From Lomentospora prolificans (taxonomy: Eukaryota > Ascomycota > Sordariomycetes > Microascales > Microascaceae), in NCBI GenBank assembly GCA_029532625.1, contig JARFXM010000002.1, forward strand, positions 372,001 through 436,000: 64,000 bases of DNA. The letters are read 5' to 3'. Position numbers and translations under genes: made by a program. The notes under the pieces are model-generated. The model was given only the letters and a program-made list of their open reading frames with translations, did not search any database and was not told where the DNA came from. Below are positions 45,533 to 57,819 of the stretch, piece by piece (the first letter of the stretch is position 1; each line of letters starts with the position of its first letter).

Positions 45533-48500
45533 TTTGAGACAGCGCCAGACATAGGGATGTTATCGAGGGAGGGTGTCGTGGGGATTACGAGTCGTCGCAA
45601 GTCGCTTCCGCAGGGGGGGGGGTAGTCTGCTGTCTTGCAAGGGGGGTTGGGCAGAGACAGGGAAGCTGGGTGGATGACTCGTTCAGGCTGTCAATGGGAT
45701 TAGTATTTGTCACAGGGAGAGAAACTGTGACCAGACAGTCCATAAAGGTAGGCACAATATTATCGGTAAATAAAAAGAAAGAAGGAAAGAAAATAAAGGT
45801 GCTGATGTAGGCAGGTGCGATGAGGAAGTTTGAGGGAGTGATGAGGTTTGGCTGGCTTGCTTGGTGCAGGATTTGGCCGTGCGGCACAAGTGCGGAATTC
45901 CCAAGCCCAGAAAAACAACAAATGCGAGGCATGGCCAGCCAAAGCGGGAGAATACAGTGGGAGGAAGGGGGGAGCAAGGAAGCTGTATCAAGCAGCAACT
46001 CACTTGTATGACAGTGTGCTAAACTTTTAAGCACTGTTTTCGAGGTGGGGCGGGAGCGACGACTCGAGGACGGCCGGCTCTGAAGATGGAAGAATGGGAG
46101 GAGACGAACGGCTTTGATCCGCAGCCTCGTTTCTGTATTGGCTCGTAATAGAGTCCGTTTGAGTGGGCACAATGTGTGCGTCCTCGGTCTCGTGATCACC
46201 GGTGACTGTAGAAAGGTCAGCTTGGTTTTCCGAGAGCAGTTTGCGGCGGCTAAGGTCGCAGCTTGAAAAGAGTGAGGAGAGGGTTGAAGAGGTGCAGGTA
46301 CGGAAGCCAGGATAATGGCCAGGGCGGGAAGGTTATTTCAAGGGAGCCACTCTCAAGGGCCTGGGGAAGTGGCTTGTCTTGTGAGACAAGGGTGGGAATC
46401 ATACCTTGTAAGGAGTATGTCCAAGTCGTTTAGGTCGAAATAAGGCGGAGAAGGGAATCTTTGGTGGGGAGAATCAAAGTAAAATGTTGTTTCTCCGAAG
46501 AATTGTGATCTCGGTTGGAATATCAGAGAGATGATCCCAAAGTCGATGAAAGAGGGAGACAGCCTGGAAGGGTAAGAGGGGAGGCAAGAGGGGTACGGGG
46601 TACTTTAAGTAAGGGGTAATTTCTGGGCAGGTGCAAGGTATGCGGTACATGGCCGACTGGAGCAGTCAGCTATCCTGGGCACAGGCATCACCACACAACC
46701 CGCCAGGGAAGGAGCTCCCGGCTTTGGCACAACAGTACTAGTCAGATTCCTTGCTCATTCGAAGTCTCTTATGCCACTTTTTATTATGTAAAATCTCATT
46801 AGAATCTCCCTTGTCAACTCAGTCATGTTGTGATGCGCTCGGCCAACCGCACCGTTCGCCGATGATGCTCTAAACTACTTCGTAGTGTAGTCCCAGTTGG
46901 CGACCCCTCTAGTCTGCTTTCCCGTAAGCGGTTGAACGTGACGCTACAAGTTGACGGCCAGCCATGAGGGGAATGACTTGTAGCCCGCTAGGCGCCTAAA
47001 GAGCTGTTGGCGTAATTGGGCTACGGGTGCAAGTGCGGTGTCTCACAGGTGAAGGCGCAGATGATACGGATGTGCCATCCATGATGCTACTGACAGCATA
47101 TGGTGGCCCACATACGCCGGTGACAGCTTTGGTCATTCTAGGCTTGACTTAAACGTGCAAGCACGTGGCTGGTAGCTCTAATTGACGCTCCGATCCTGCC
47201 CCTCACCAACTCGACATACGATACAAGGGAATGTATCATGTTTAATCTCCCCTCATCCCAGGCGGAGGCCCGGGGAAGAATAACATTGACAAGGTAATGT
47301 CCTAAAATAAGTTGCCACTTCCTGCGAATCCTACAATGTGATACTCTCTGAGTCACCTTTTTGTGGATAGTGCACACGGAGCCGACAGATGTGACGGCAA
47401 CGAATATGCTGGGCTGGCGCTTAGGATAGGGCTGGCGGGCCAGTCACAGAGGCAGGATGCCACTTTCCGCTGGGATCCGGCAAATGGCGTCACACGCTTA
47501 CAGCTTGATTGATACACATGGACGCTGCAGTGGGGTTGGCTCCCCGGTGGGTTTCCAGTTGCTCGAGCGGGAACCGGAACGCCACCTGTCGCAGCTGTGC
47601 GGACGAACAAGCTCTTGGGGGCGTGTTGGTCGCAATCTAAAGATACAATTTTCGCTTGGACCAGCGCAGATGATCAATATTTCAGTCAGAGCAAGTGTAA
47701 AAATGACAGGACTACCGTTTTCGAGGTCATCGGGTGCGAGTTTCGGAACCCCGAGACAGCCTCAAAAGGGCCACAAACCTGTGCTGAGCGCTATGCTGAG
47801 CAGCGTTTGGAAGATTTATACACCCAAGACTGGCTGGTATCCGCACGTTCATCATGTGAGAGCGCGGGAGCAAATCAGAACGTTGAAAGGGAATAACCTA
47901 CGCTAAATCCTACTCACAGTTGTAGTAGATCTCCAAGGTGAGCAGTGTCTGGTTGATAAAGCGTAGACAACATTGAAGAGAAGCGGCATTCTTCGATATG
48001 TTTGGGTTCGTTTCATGTTAGCACTGAGGTCGACGCTACAGCCAGCTACCTCCGTAGTGCCACCAAGTGGCAGACATTTGCAACGGAAAGGACCATGGCT
48101 CGGGGTTATGTTGGAATGGGTGAAATGTTATCACGTGATCTTGTTATCAAGGCGTATGGCCCAGCAAAAGCCTGCGTCCCTCGTCGACCCCTGCTAATTA
48201 CGCCGGTCGCAGAATGCCAAGTCTGACGTCGTTGAAAACGCCGACCTGTTTTTCTCGCATCAGGCCATCTCCGACAAGCATCCCTGGTGCTACAAGTACG
48301 AGCCCTTCATTGATCCTCAGTACCGGGCTCCCGGCTCAAACCCGAGGATTCGGTTAATTTAACTGCCATCAATTGAACCTATTCGTAAGGGAACTCAACA
48401 CTTAACCTCCGATCAAACTCGGAGTTCAGAGCTTCGAATACTCCCGACTCCGCTCTCTTAGTATGGTGCTTCACCCCTTCTTATAGCTCGCCGTCCGCTT

Positions 48501-48546
48501 TTTTTTTTATTTCTTGGATTCCTATCCCTAGATACCAAACGTCATA
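45533..48546. other. Intergenic with grr1 promoter/leader and a possible gene relic
   Basis: From 45.5 to about 46.7 kb this is probably the grr1 promoter and leader. Between about 47.58 and 48.36 kb there are coding-like stretches: a 99-codon frame at 47597-47896 with Cys and charged residues, and a 49-codon stretch after an acceptor-like site at 48211 (branch TGCTAATTA, TCGCAG) reading NAKSDVVENADLFF... to a TAA. They do not join in a consistent frame, so I treat them as a possible decayed gene rather than annotate one. Confidence 0.35.
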
Positions 48547-49686
48547 ATGTCAACCCGAGCTCTCCTCCAGCCCCTCTCACGGGGCATCCCGGCTGCCCCG
48601 GCTACGAGACCAGCCCTCCGCCGGACCCTCATGCGTAGTGCTCCCGCCCGCCGCGCCACCGACAACCTCAACATCAAAAGGCTATCCGACCAGCGTAATA
48701 GCTATGAACGGGATCGCATGGCCTTCCTCGCCGCCGGCGCTCTGGCCGGCGTCGTAGGCATCATCTATACCTCCCTGAAACTCAAAGACGCTCTCGCGAA
48801 GCAAGGCGACAAGAAGACGAAGATGGACGCCAATGTACCCACCGAGACGTTTACCGTCGATGGCGGAACCAAACGCAAGGTCGTCGTACACGACGCCGAC
48901 GGCAACGAGATTGTTCCGACTGGAAACTCGACAGTGCCAACATTTCCCAGGACGATCGACTTGTCAAAGGTCACCGCCTCATCCGACTCACCGCAGCTCC
49001 CGGCCACGACTCGCGATGATATCGGCACCGAATACACGCTCGTCGGTCTAGGTGTCCGCACCGTTACCTTCCTCAGCATCCAGGTCTACGTCGTCGGTTT
49101 CTACGTGGCCACCTCGGACATTGCTACACTACAAAACTACCTTGTCAAGAAGGTCAACAGCCTCGCCACGACTCTAGTCACTGGGGAAAAGGATGAGCTC
49201 CGCGCCGCGCTACTCAACCCCACCGAGGGCGAGGAGACGTGGAACACGCTACTGCGCGAGTCGGGAGTTAGGACCGCGCTCCGCATTGCGCCGGTGCGAG
49301 ACACCGATTTCCCCCATCTTAGGGACGGATTTATAAGGGCTATCACGGCGCGGTCGCAGTCGAACCCCGCATACGCCGACGAGGCTTTCGGCACCGCTAT
49401 CCGCTCGTTCAAGAACCTTCTTCAGCGCGGCAAGGTCCCCAAGAACCGCGAGCTCCTACTCTGTCGTGATGCCGCAGGCAAGCTGATCGTAATCTACGAC
49501 GATAAGACTGACGCCGGCCGGGTTGAAATCGGTAGGGTGGAGGATGAGAGGGTATCCAGGCTTCTTTGGCTCAACTACCTTGCCGGTAGCAAGGTTGCAT
49601 CCGAACCCGCGAGGCAGAGCATCATCGACGGAGTCATGGAGTTCGTTGAGAGGCCTGTCGGCACCGTAGCTGCGCAGGTCGTGTAA
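48547..49686 (+). CDS. aim18: Aim18/Aim46-type mitochondrial chalcone-isomerase-fold protein
   Basis: A 379-residue single-exon protein. The first 50 residues are Arg/Ser/Ala-rich with no acids before residue 39, a mitochondrial presequence. A transmembrane helix follows at about 58-79 (MAFLAAGALAGVVGIIYTSL), and the C-terminal domain from about 130 has the chalcone-flavanone isomerase-like pattern (EYTLVGLGVRTVTFLSIQVYVVGFYV). Known: yeast Aim18 and Aim46 are mitochondrial members of this fold, without demonstrated isomerase activity, anchored in the inner membrane. The start ATG lies in the context CATAATG after a T-rich promoter stretch. It converges on the glutaredoxin gene. Confidence 0.87.
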   Translation: MSTRALLQPLSRGIPAAPATRPALRRTLMRSAPARRATDNLNIKRLSDQRNSYERDRMAFLAAGALAGVVGIIYTSLKLKDALAKQGDKKTKMDANVPTETFTVDGGTKRKVVVHDADGNEIVPTGNSTVPTFPRTIDLSKVTASSDSPQLPATTRDDIGTEYTLVGLGVRTVTFLSIQVYVVGFYVATSDIATLQNYLVKKVNSLATTLVTGEKDELRAALLNPTEGEETWNTLLRESGVRTALRIAPVRDTDFPHLRDGFIRAITARSQSNPAYADEAFGTAIRSFKNLLQRGKVPKNRELLLCRDAAGKLIVIYDDKTDAGRVEIGRVEDERVSRLLWLNYLAGSKVASEPARQSIIDGVMEFVERPVGTVAAQVV

Positions 49687-50013
49687 AAAAATGAAAATAC
49701 TACGGGGAAACATGGTGATAACGGGCTTTGGGAGGCATTGGTCACAGACAGTTCTGTATCACATTATTATTGGATCCGTGTATTATAGAAACCTGCGTGG
49801 ACGGCAGTTTGCCTCCTCTGCTTATTAGATACAGGAGAGTTCCTCGAAACTCTTGATGAAACACAGAAAAGATGTATCTCTCATTGCTAACAAAGTTAAA
49901 TAGCGATCACAGAGTTATGTGTGCATTCAGTAACAAAGAGGCATTTCTGCGTGAAACAATATTCTAACATGTGGATTGCAGTGCTAAAACAGAAAACAGC
50001 TTCCGCGCACAGC
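49687..50013. other. Short convergent intergenic stretch
   Basis: These 327 bases separate the 3' ends of the Aim18-type gene and the glutaredoxin gene. Nothing else is recognised. Confidence 0.5.
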
Positions 50014-50629
<616 letters not shown>

Positions 50630-52314
50630 GTTTACTGGTGGTCTTGCGCTGAAAACAGAAAGGAATCGTCGACAAAAGGAGGACATGTGTGTGGAAAGAA
50701 AGAGTGAAAAACAAGCCCAAAAGGAAAAAGAGGAGATATTATAAAGAAAGGAGGGGTCGGGTGTGACGTGCTAGTTCTGATGATGACAGAGGAAGGCGGA
50801 ATCTAATTGTACCTGCAGCAGCTTGTTTTGTATGTCGTCTTAGAAATCGGTTTTTTTTTTTTTTTTTTTTTTTTTTTCCCTTTTGTTCCTTGGTATGTTT
50901 GGTTGGGAAACCTGACAAGTGCTAGGAGCAAGCGAGAAGGTTCCTCGGAGATATATACAGGCTCTACGCAGTACTTTGGCCGCTAAGACCGAGGAAAAAA
51001 AAGCTCTCTAACAGTGACGTCCGTTGTAATGGGGAAGCAGCTTTAGGTTGACTTCTATTGCCCCGTTCCAGCAACATGGCGCGCTGAGTCACGTGAATTT
51101 CTGTTCCTGGCACTGCAAAACGTCATTGATTCACAGGGGTCCAAATGAAACTATCTTCACTGACGAGCGAGCTTTGCAGTATTGTCGGCATTTCGCGCTC
51201 GGCAATCCCGCGCACTCCTTTCATATTTCAATTACTAGGGATGCCAGCGAAGCTCTGTCGGAGGATCAGTTATTACAAATGCGGGATGTGTAATCAGCCC
51301 AAAGGACAGTAAAGGCTAAAGATATCCAAGAATCGAAAGATATCAGGAGGAATTAGCAATCATCAAAACGCGGAGCGGAAACGCCGGATGGCATGGCATG
51401 GCTGGGCTGGTGAAATAGTATTCAAGGTGATAATACACGTTGATCTTAGCTCGCTGGATGCGCTTTGCTGTGAGCAAACTAGTCAGCGACTTGGGGCCGG
51501 GGACTTAAGAATGGCGAACCCAGGAATCCAAAAACACCTTGGCTCCAGGCCAGCAGCTTACCGCTGAAGACGGACGGTAATATAGTGCGCTTAGCAATCA
51601 TCAAATGATTCCAGGTCCAGAGTCCGGCCTTCGCCTGCACAACGGCCATTTGGAAAGGTCACCCAAAACACGCACATGCGGCATGATCAAGTCAAGCTCC
51701 AAGTATATGTACCGAGCATGCCCTCAACAGGCTCTTATTCGCGCTGTATTGAAAAGCAACATAGCCGGCTGTACCTGCCCGCCCCACGGCCGCCAAAGTT
51801 CCGGCGTGGTGGGACACTTTAGTCATCGAGCCACAGTAGCGCTACCTGGCTGCGCTGTGCCTGTTCAACTGTCGCATTGTGCCCCGCACTGCCAGGCCAT
51901 TTAGTGGCTGGCTCAAGAGTGTCACAGGTTCATGCCAACACCTTGACGCCAGCTTCAAGCTGATTTTCTCTTTCATTAGCCTTGCATAGCCGGTGCCGCG
52001 CTCTGATATTACACATCTACACAGATCGTCTAATAATCTTCAGTCCGCATATCCCACACTCTCGCTTACGCCCACTCTTGACCACCACAACCCTTCCACT
52101 CTTTCACCCTCGCACTGCCACCACGTCCTACGTCATTTCGCCAGATCCGCGCCAACAAGCGAATCAGCAACATGCATGTCTGGAATCTCGATCCCAGTTA
52201 AACCTGTCGTATTCATCCCCCGCTCCAATTATCTCTTCGTAATAGCCGTTTGTCGGCGTTCTTGTCGTGCGGTCGTGCTCGTCCTCACCTCCCCTCGCGA
52301 TATCGACTTCAGCC
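50630..52314. other. Intergenic, divergent promoters
   Basis: The region between the glutaredoxin gene (minus) and the 5-phosphatase gene (plus) contains a 27-base T homopolymer at 50851-50877, about 220 bases upstream of the glutaredoxin start, and a pyrimidine-rich stretch just before 52315. No gene is supported. Confidence 0.5.
50851..50877. repeat. 27-nt poly-T homopolymer
   Basis: An uninterrupted run of 27 T, equal to poly-A on the glutaredoxin coding strand. Such dA:dT tracts exclude nucleosomes in fungal promoters; exact length may vary between isolates or through sequencing error. Confidence 0.9.
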
Positions 52315-55300
52315 ATGCCTTCTGACCCAGGCCCTGCGCCCTCGATTCAATCCTCCCACCTCTCTGATCCGCCGGAGAACGCCCATGCAAGTACGCCGCT
52401 CTCTCTCGTTCGAGCTGTCTACGATCGTCGATCCGAGTATGTTCGACCACACCGCTTACGGATCAAGATCGGCTCCTGGAACGTTGCTGCCTGCCCGGGA
52501 ACGGATAAGGACCTTGCGAGCTGGTTCGTCGACGGTAAAGGTGTGGACCCTGCCCTCTCGGCCGTCTCGACAGCAGGAGGCTCGGCCAGCGACTCTACTA
52601 CGATCCTAGACCCTCCCACAGATGAAGGAGACGAACTCAGACTCGTTGGAGGTGACAAAATCGGACTCTATGTGCTAGGATTACAAGAGATTGTCGATTT
52701 AAGCTTGGCCAAGGAGGCTTACAACCGAATGTACTCGGATAACAACCCAGTCGATAAATGGAGGCTAGCGCTTGAAGCTGCTATGCCGGATGGCTACCAG
52801 CTTGTCGTAGCGGAGCAGATGTCTGGCATTTTGCTTCTTATATACGCGTCTCCCGAACTCGTCGCGGCTATCAGCGACGTGAGCACCGTACAGGTGGGCA
52901 CTGGTTTGCTCGGCTACATGGGTAACAAGGGTGCTATATCTTCACGCCTGGTCCTAGGAGAGACAACCCGACTGGTGTTCATAAATTCCCACCTCGCTAG
53001 CGGCGCGGAGCAGACGTACCTGGATCGGCGCTGCTGGGATATCGGCCAGGTTCTCTCTCGAACACAATTCGATCCCGTGAATACCGCAGGTGCTGTTGAT
53101 GCCGAATCTGAAAAGATTGGGGATGAGGACTTTGCATTTTGGTTCGGTGACTTGAACTTCCGCGTCGATGGCTTACCTGGAGACGATATCCGCCGGTTAC
53201 TCTGGTTACATACTCAAGGGCAATACGACTTGTCGAACAAGACAGAGGCTTCATCTCTTGATGAGGGAGTAATTGTAATGAAGCCAGAAGGTGATGCCGA
53301 TGAAGAGGTTACAGACCGTAGTGTCAGTCCGTCTCCGAATAGCAGCTTCTCCGGCACCGAAGACACCTCCCTTCCCGATCCAGACGACTTTATTCCCGAT
53401 CCCCACGAGGACCCTACATCCCTCCAAGCCACCTTGGACTCTTTATTACCCCACGATCAGCTTCTCCGTCTAATCAAAGAGAAGAAAGTATTTCATGATG
53501 GATGGAGGGAGGCTGACATCACATTCTTGCCTACATATAAATATGACGTTGGTACTGTTGGTCTCTTTGACTCTAGTGAGAAGCAACGTGCCCCAAGTTG
53601 GTGCGATCGCGTGCTATACCGTACACGAAGGGATTTGGAGACACATAAGCAAAAAGAGAAAGATGCAGAGGAAGCGCGAAAACGCGATGAAGAGCTCAAA
53701 GCCAGGGGTATTGACGAGGCTGCGGAGGACGACGACGTGTTATTCTCGTATGATCCCGAGTTTGATGGCCTGAAAACACAGTCTTTCGTTACCGAGTTCG
53801 ACTATGATGAGTACGATGAAGGAGACAACGAGGCCTTGGCGGCAGATGAGGTCGTCCCTAAGGCAGCGTTTACAGATCGGATACATATGGATATGTACAC
53901 GTCACATCAGAGGATTACTTCTTCAGATCACAAGCCAGTTGTCTCGATCTTCACGTTAGACTACGACGCCGTGGTTCCCGAGCTCAAAGCCAAGGTTCAT
54001 GCAGAAGTCGCCCGCGAGCTCGACCGGGCGGAGAATGAAGGTCGGCCTAACATTACCATCCTGGTTGACCGACACAACTCCGCCTCAAAGTCCGGCCATG
54101 AGCCTGGATCACACGGAGACGCGGTGGAATTTGGCGACGTCTCCTTTTTGAGTAAACAAACCTGCTCACTGACAGTCGCCAACACGGGCGGCGTCCCAGC
54201 AACCTTCAACTTCGTTGATAAGCCGTCAATAGATGAAGGCAACAGCTCTTCGAAACCACCGCCGAAGTGGCTGACCTTCCGTTTCCTAGCTACCGAGGGT
54301 GGGGAAGAGAGCGGCGAACAGGATCTTGGCAAAGAAGTCACTCTCGAACCCGGCGAAACTGCCACCGTTCTTCTTCAGGCCCTAGTAGACGACATAACTC
54401 TAGCTCAGTCCCTCAACTACGGTCGTGCATCTCTCGAGGACGTCCTTGTCCTTCGTGTGACTGGTGGCCGAGACTACTTCGTCCCTGTCCATGCGCATTG
54501 GCTACCAACAGCGTTTTGCCGGTCTATCGACGAGCTAATTCGCGTTCCCGACGGCGGGATTTGGTCCTTCATCTCCCAGTCCGAACCCAAAATCACCGGC
54601 GCAATTCCTTACGACCGAGATGTAAAGTGTGCAGCCCCCAAGGAGCTCTTTAAGCTCACTGAGGCGCTTGAAAAGCTTCTAGAGCGTGCCCTGGCGGACG
54701 AAAACATGCTCGATGACTGCATCATCCCACGAGATAATCCAGGCTGGCCGTTCGACAAGTCCTCCTGGAAACTCAAGGATGACGACTCCCGCGCGACAGC
54801 AAAGGCATCCCTCATCACAGCACTTGATACTGATGCTGCACTCATTCCGGCTTTACCCGTTGATCTACCCGCTCTTAAAAACCTCGAGATCCTTTCCGAG
54901 TGTCTCTTACTCTTCCTTACATCCTTGACTGACGGCGTTATTCCTTCGTCGCTCTGGCCTCGTTTGCCACAGAATCTCTTAAACTCCTCTGCGGGCCCAG
55001 ATATAGAACATACTAAGACGTCAATACTAGACGTTCTCTCCTCCTTGCCGAACCACAACATCTCGTTCGTGTTTCTAGCCACGACTCTTGAGCGTCTCGC
55101 TTCAGAGCTATCTCCCAAACCGACGAGCGCCGAAGAATCCTCCCCATCAAGGCTCAGAGGCCTGTCTTTTCGTCGCGTCGTCCGCAGCGCAACGGGCGGC
55201 TCCGCCTCTAACACGCCTGTATCCAATCCTTCCAGTTCCTCTGCGAAGCCCACGGAATCTCCTCCCCCTCGCTCCTCCAACGCTCAGGTTCCATCTGGTC

Positions 55301-55482
55301 CCGCGCCCTCGGCAAGGCTTCAGACGAGACAGAAGCGCTTCGCCGCCATCTTTGCGCCCGCAGTTTGCAGAATCGGAAGTGACAAGCCGGGCGCCTCAGA
55401 GAAGGAGAAGGAAAAGGAGAGGAAGGCGGCGGAGGAAAAGAGGAAGGTACTTATGGAGATGTTTATGAGGAGGGAGTTATGA
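52315..55482 (+). CDS. Inositol polyphosphate 5-phosphatase, OCRL/INPP5B-like
   Basis: A 1055-residue single-exon protein; I use ATG 52315 (MPSDPGPAPSIQSS, context CAGCCATG). The catalytic domain spans about 50-545: GSWNVAACPGTDKDL, LGLQEIVDLS, GNKGAISSRLVL, FINSHLASG, FWFGDLNFRVDGL near 275, PSWCDRVLYRT near 427 and SSDHKPVVS near 537. All catalytic and metal residues of the family are present, so it should be active on phosphatidylinositol 4,5-bisphosphate or 3,4,5-trisphosphate. Two acidic inserts (about 310-380 and 445-520) lie inside the domain. A beta-rich ASH-like region (about 590-720) and a RhoGAP-like helical region (about 745-960) follow, the order seen in OCRL. The tail is Ser/Pro-rich and ends in a charged helix. 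A role in endosome-Golgi membrane identity is inferred. Confidence 0.88.
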   Translation: MPSDPGPAPSIQSSHLSDPPENAHASTPLSLVRAVYDRRSEYVRPHRLRIKIGSWNVAACPGTDKDLASWFVDGKGVDPALSAVSTAGGSASDSTTILDPPTDEGDELRLVGGDKIGLYVLGLQEIVDLSLAKEAYNRMYSDNNPVDKWRLALEAAMPDGYQLVVAEQMSGILLLIYASPELVAAISDVSTVQVGTGLLGYMGNKGAISSRLVLGETTRLVFINSHLASGAEQTYLDRRCWDIGQVLSRTQFDPVNTAGAVDAESEKIGDEDFAFWFGDLNFRVDGLPGDDIRRLLWLHTQGQYDLSNKTEASSLDEGVIVMKPEGDADEEVTDRSVSPSPNSSFSGTEDTSLPDPDDFIPDPHEDPTSLQATLDSLLPHDQLLRLIKEKKVFHDGWREADITFLPTYKYDVGTVGLFDSSEKQRAPSWCDRVLYRTRRDLETHKQKEKDAEEARKRDEELKARGIDEAAEDDDVLFSYDPEFDGLKTQSFVTEFDYDEYDEGDNEALAADEVVPKAAFTDRIHMDMYTSHQRITSSDHKPVVSIFTLDYDAVVPELKAKVHAEVARELDRAENEGRPNITILVDRHNSASKSGHEPGSHGDAVEFGDVSFLSKQTCSLTVANTGGVPATFNFVDKPSIDEGNSSSKPPPKWLTFRFLATEGGEESGEQDLGKEVTLEPGETATVLLQALVDDITLAQSLNYGRASLEDVLVLRVTGGRDYFVPVHAHWLPTAFCRSIDELIRVPDGGIWSFISQSEPKITGAIPYDRDVKCAAPKELFKLTEALEKLLERALADENMLDDCIIPRDNPGWPFDKSSWKLKDDDSRATAKASLITALDTDAALIPALPVDLPALKNLEILSECLLLFLTSLTDGVIPSSLWPRLPQNLLNSSAGPDIEHTKTSILDVLSSLPNHNISFVFLATTLERLASELSPKPTSAEESSPSRLRGLSFRRVVRSATGGSASNTPVSNPSSSSAKPTESPPPRSSNAQVPSGPAPSARLQTRQKRFAAIFAPAVCRIGSDKPGASEKEKEKERKAAEEKRKVLMEMFMRREL

Positions 55483-57819
55483 GGAGGGAGTTCTGAGAGG
55501 TCTATATTATTGCGAAGGAGTGTTGAACGTAGTAAACTCTTTACCCTTTGCGGGTACGTATCCACGCGGTTTAGGGAACGTTGGGTGTGTATATGCGAAC
55601 TTGGGCACATTGGAGTAATGGGTATGTGTGGCATTCGGTAATATCCGTTGTATGATAACTGAATGTGTAGACGATTAGGAAGACTTGAATTACTGTGACC
55701 ACGCCCCGAGAATGTCATTGTATGGATCGCCGGTATTCCTAGGCAATAAATAGTCTTAACCGGAGAGGTACCCACAATCCATAAGAGAACTCTTCCTACC
55801 TCGATTCATAGTCGAAGCTGGAGAAGCATAGTCCCCAACTATGCCAGGTCCGCATGCTTACGTTCTGTAAGCACACTAGATGCACATGGAAAGCATCATG
55901 ACCCGATAGAAAAAGCGAAGCACAATTGGCATTGCCTACCTTGAGGAGCTACCTGAGGCTCCTCTAGAGTGACTCGGACTTCTTACTGTTCATTGTGCCT
56001 CCGCTCGACACTTTGCCCTGGAAGTAGTAGCGCTTCAGCATGAACTCTTTCGCCATCAATGAGTTACCTTCACTTCCCTAGAACGCGCCAAGGAATCCTC
56101 CAGGATACTAGAGTGTATCTGAAGAAATTGGCACGCAGGATGACTTTTATTTTTTTTATTTCTTTTTTTATTTTTTTCAAAGCTGGAATTGGCGCCTAGG
56201 GTGCATTCACCCTGCCTCAGGCTCAAAGCGCTCCCTCTCCTGATTATGTGCAGGCTTTCACCTTTGACAGGTAATTTCTACTTATTGAAATACCTTACTA
56301 ACGGTGATCCCATGGATAGCTGGAAACTTCTGGTAACCCGAGATCCGCTATCATGGAAAATTATGCAAGACACCATCTGAAAGAAATCTCAAGAGTGTCC
56401 TAGTAGGTTTGGCGCTATGAGAACACGATCGAGGACGTCTTAAAAGAATGGCTGAATTTCAACCGAGTGCCGAGGAACTAGAGTTTCTGTCGCATGATCT
56501 CAGAGAATGGACTCTTTCAATCTCTCGTATTCCGTTTCTCTCTCATCGTCTATCACCCATAGCGCTTAGCCTTCCCCAGGAACCCCATGTAAAGCCCTCG
56601 TGGTGAGGGATGTCTCTGAGACAGCCTTACATCTATGTAATGTAGCACAGTAACGGTCACAAGAGATACACAGGCTATGGCAGTTAGATGCAGCTCATGC
56701 AGAGATAGCTCCCTTCCGTACACCCAATTGAAACACGGCGTCACGGCCGAGTGATATACTTTTCAGCGATTCCATGTAGAGACTATGGAAGGCGAAGCAC
56801 TCGGGTTAGAGTTGTAAAATGTTTAGAGAGGAGTTAGGGATGCTCAACTAAGAAAGGGGTTCCTGCCTTGTGATCAGTCATGTATTATACCTTCCCCATG
56901 AACTCGCATCAAAGATCATCTTGGACCTGAGAGTTGTTACTTCCCTTGTAACCCGGCTTCCTCAAGTGTGGACTTTCCTCGATTGTTGCAGGCTTACTCG
57001 ATATTCCTCGAGAAGGCCCAGCCAATATCGACTTCCTTGTTAGGAACGTGGATAATCTTACGATCATATCGAAGTCACACGTCTATCTACCCATCCTTTG
57101 GCGAGCGGATGTCCTACGTTATACCTAAGATGACCCTTTCCAAGATGCCGAAGTGTAGAGAGGGTATTTGATTCCATGCACTCCCCTAAAATTCTACTGT
57201 CTCAATGGCCGTTTCTTTCAAGTCATAACGATCCGTCTCCCTAAACGACAAGAAGGCCATTATCGGGAAGGCAATCCGAGCTTTCCCTACCACTCCATTT
57301 AATGCACCTCTGTAAGTCCTGGATTCCAAACTGAGCCTAGTTGCTAACTGTGACTCTGTAGATCGATTGGTTTGATGCTGGAGTCTAGTTCAACCACAAC
57401 CTGGACATCTTCACATCGGCCAGCACCAAAATTCATCACTTCACCTTCTGAGCAAACTAGGGTCCCCGGGGTCGAAGTCTTCGGTGTCCAAACAGGCAAC
57501 GAATTAGATCCGTACTCTCTACAGACGGGCTAAGGCTCTGACCGGACCCGAGTCAGACTGGGAAAGCAAACCGATCAACACTCAAGCTAAATCCTACAGG
57601 AGTAATAACGCCTTGACTCACGATAACCTATAGACCAGCTCCTCCATGGCTACCGTTGGACCGATTGGATAGAGGAGTACGGCTATCGCTTTCATAAACT
57701 TCGCTTTAAATATTTGCCTGCCTGCTGGTAGGAGTTTCTTGAATGCATCAACACCCTGCCAGAATTTTCCTTTTGGTCGAGTTTGGTGTCTACTTTTCTC
57801 TGATAGCAACTAAACATAT
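55483..57819. other. Interval containing decayed coding sequence
   Basis: No intact gene is present. From about 56.2 kb onward short frames resemble coding sequence but are broken by stops; the clearest part is listed separately at 56852-57533. A T-rich tract lies at about 56150-56180. Confidence 0.4.
56852..57533 (+). pseudogene. Probable gene relic with a well-formed intron
   Basis: I do not recognise the parent gene. One frame reads LYLPHELASKIILDLRVV from about 56.89 kb and runs about 60 codons to a TAG near 57.04 kb. An overlapping frame reads DIPREGPANIDFLVRNVDNL and RADVLRYT, then is broken by TAA, TAG and TAA codons. At 57312-57361 there is a perfect 50-nt fungal intron (GTAAGT, TTGCTAAC, TAG) that joins NDKKAIIGKAIRAFPTTPF to a 57-codon stretch ending at 57533. 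A TAA at 57226 lies 27 bases upstream of that exon's conserved-looking part. The stops are of the kind C-to-T changes produce from CAA or CAG. Alternatives are a rapidly evolving spliced gene I cannot resolve, or chance. Confidence 0.3.

Noticed and set aside
57618..57809. 63-codon minus-strand frame next to the hypothetical gene at 57820
   Set aside because: It starts with TTG, ends only 10 bases from the divergent ATG, and resembles nothing; at best it is part of the decayed region.
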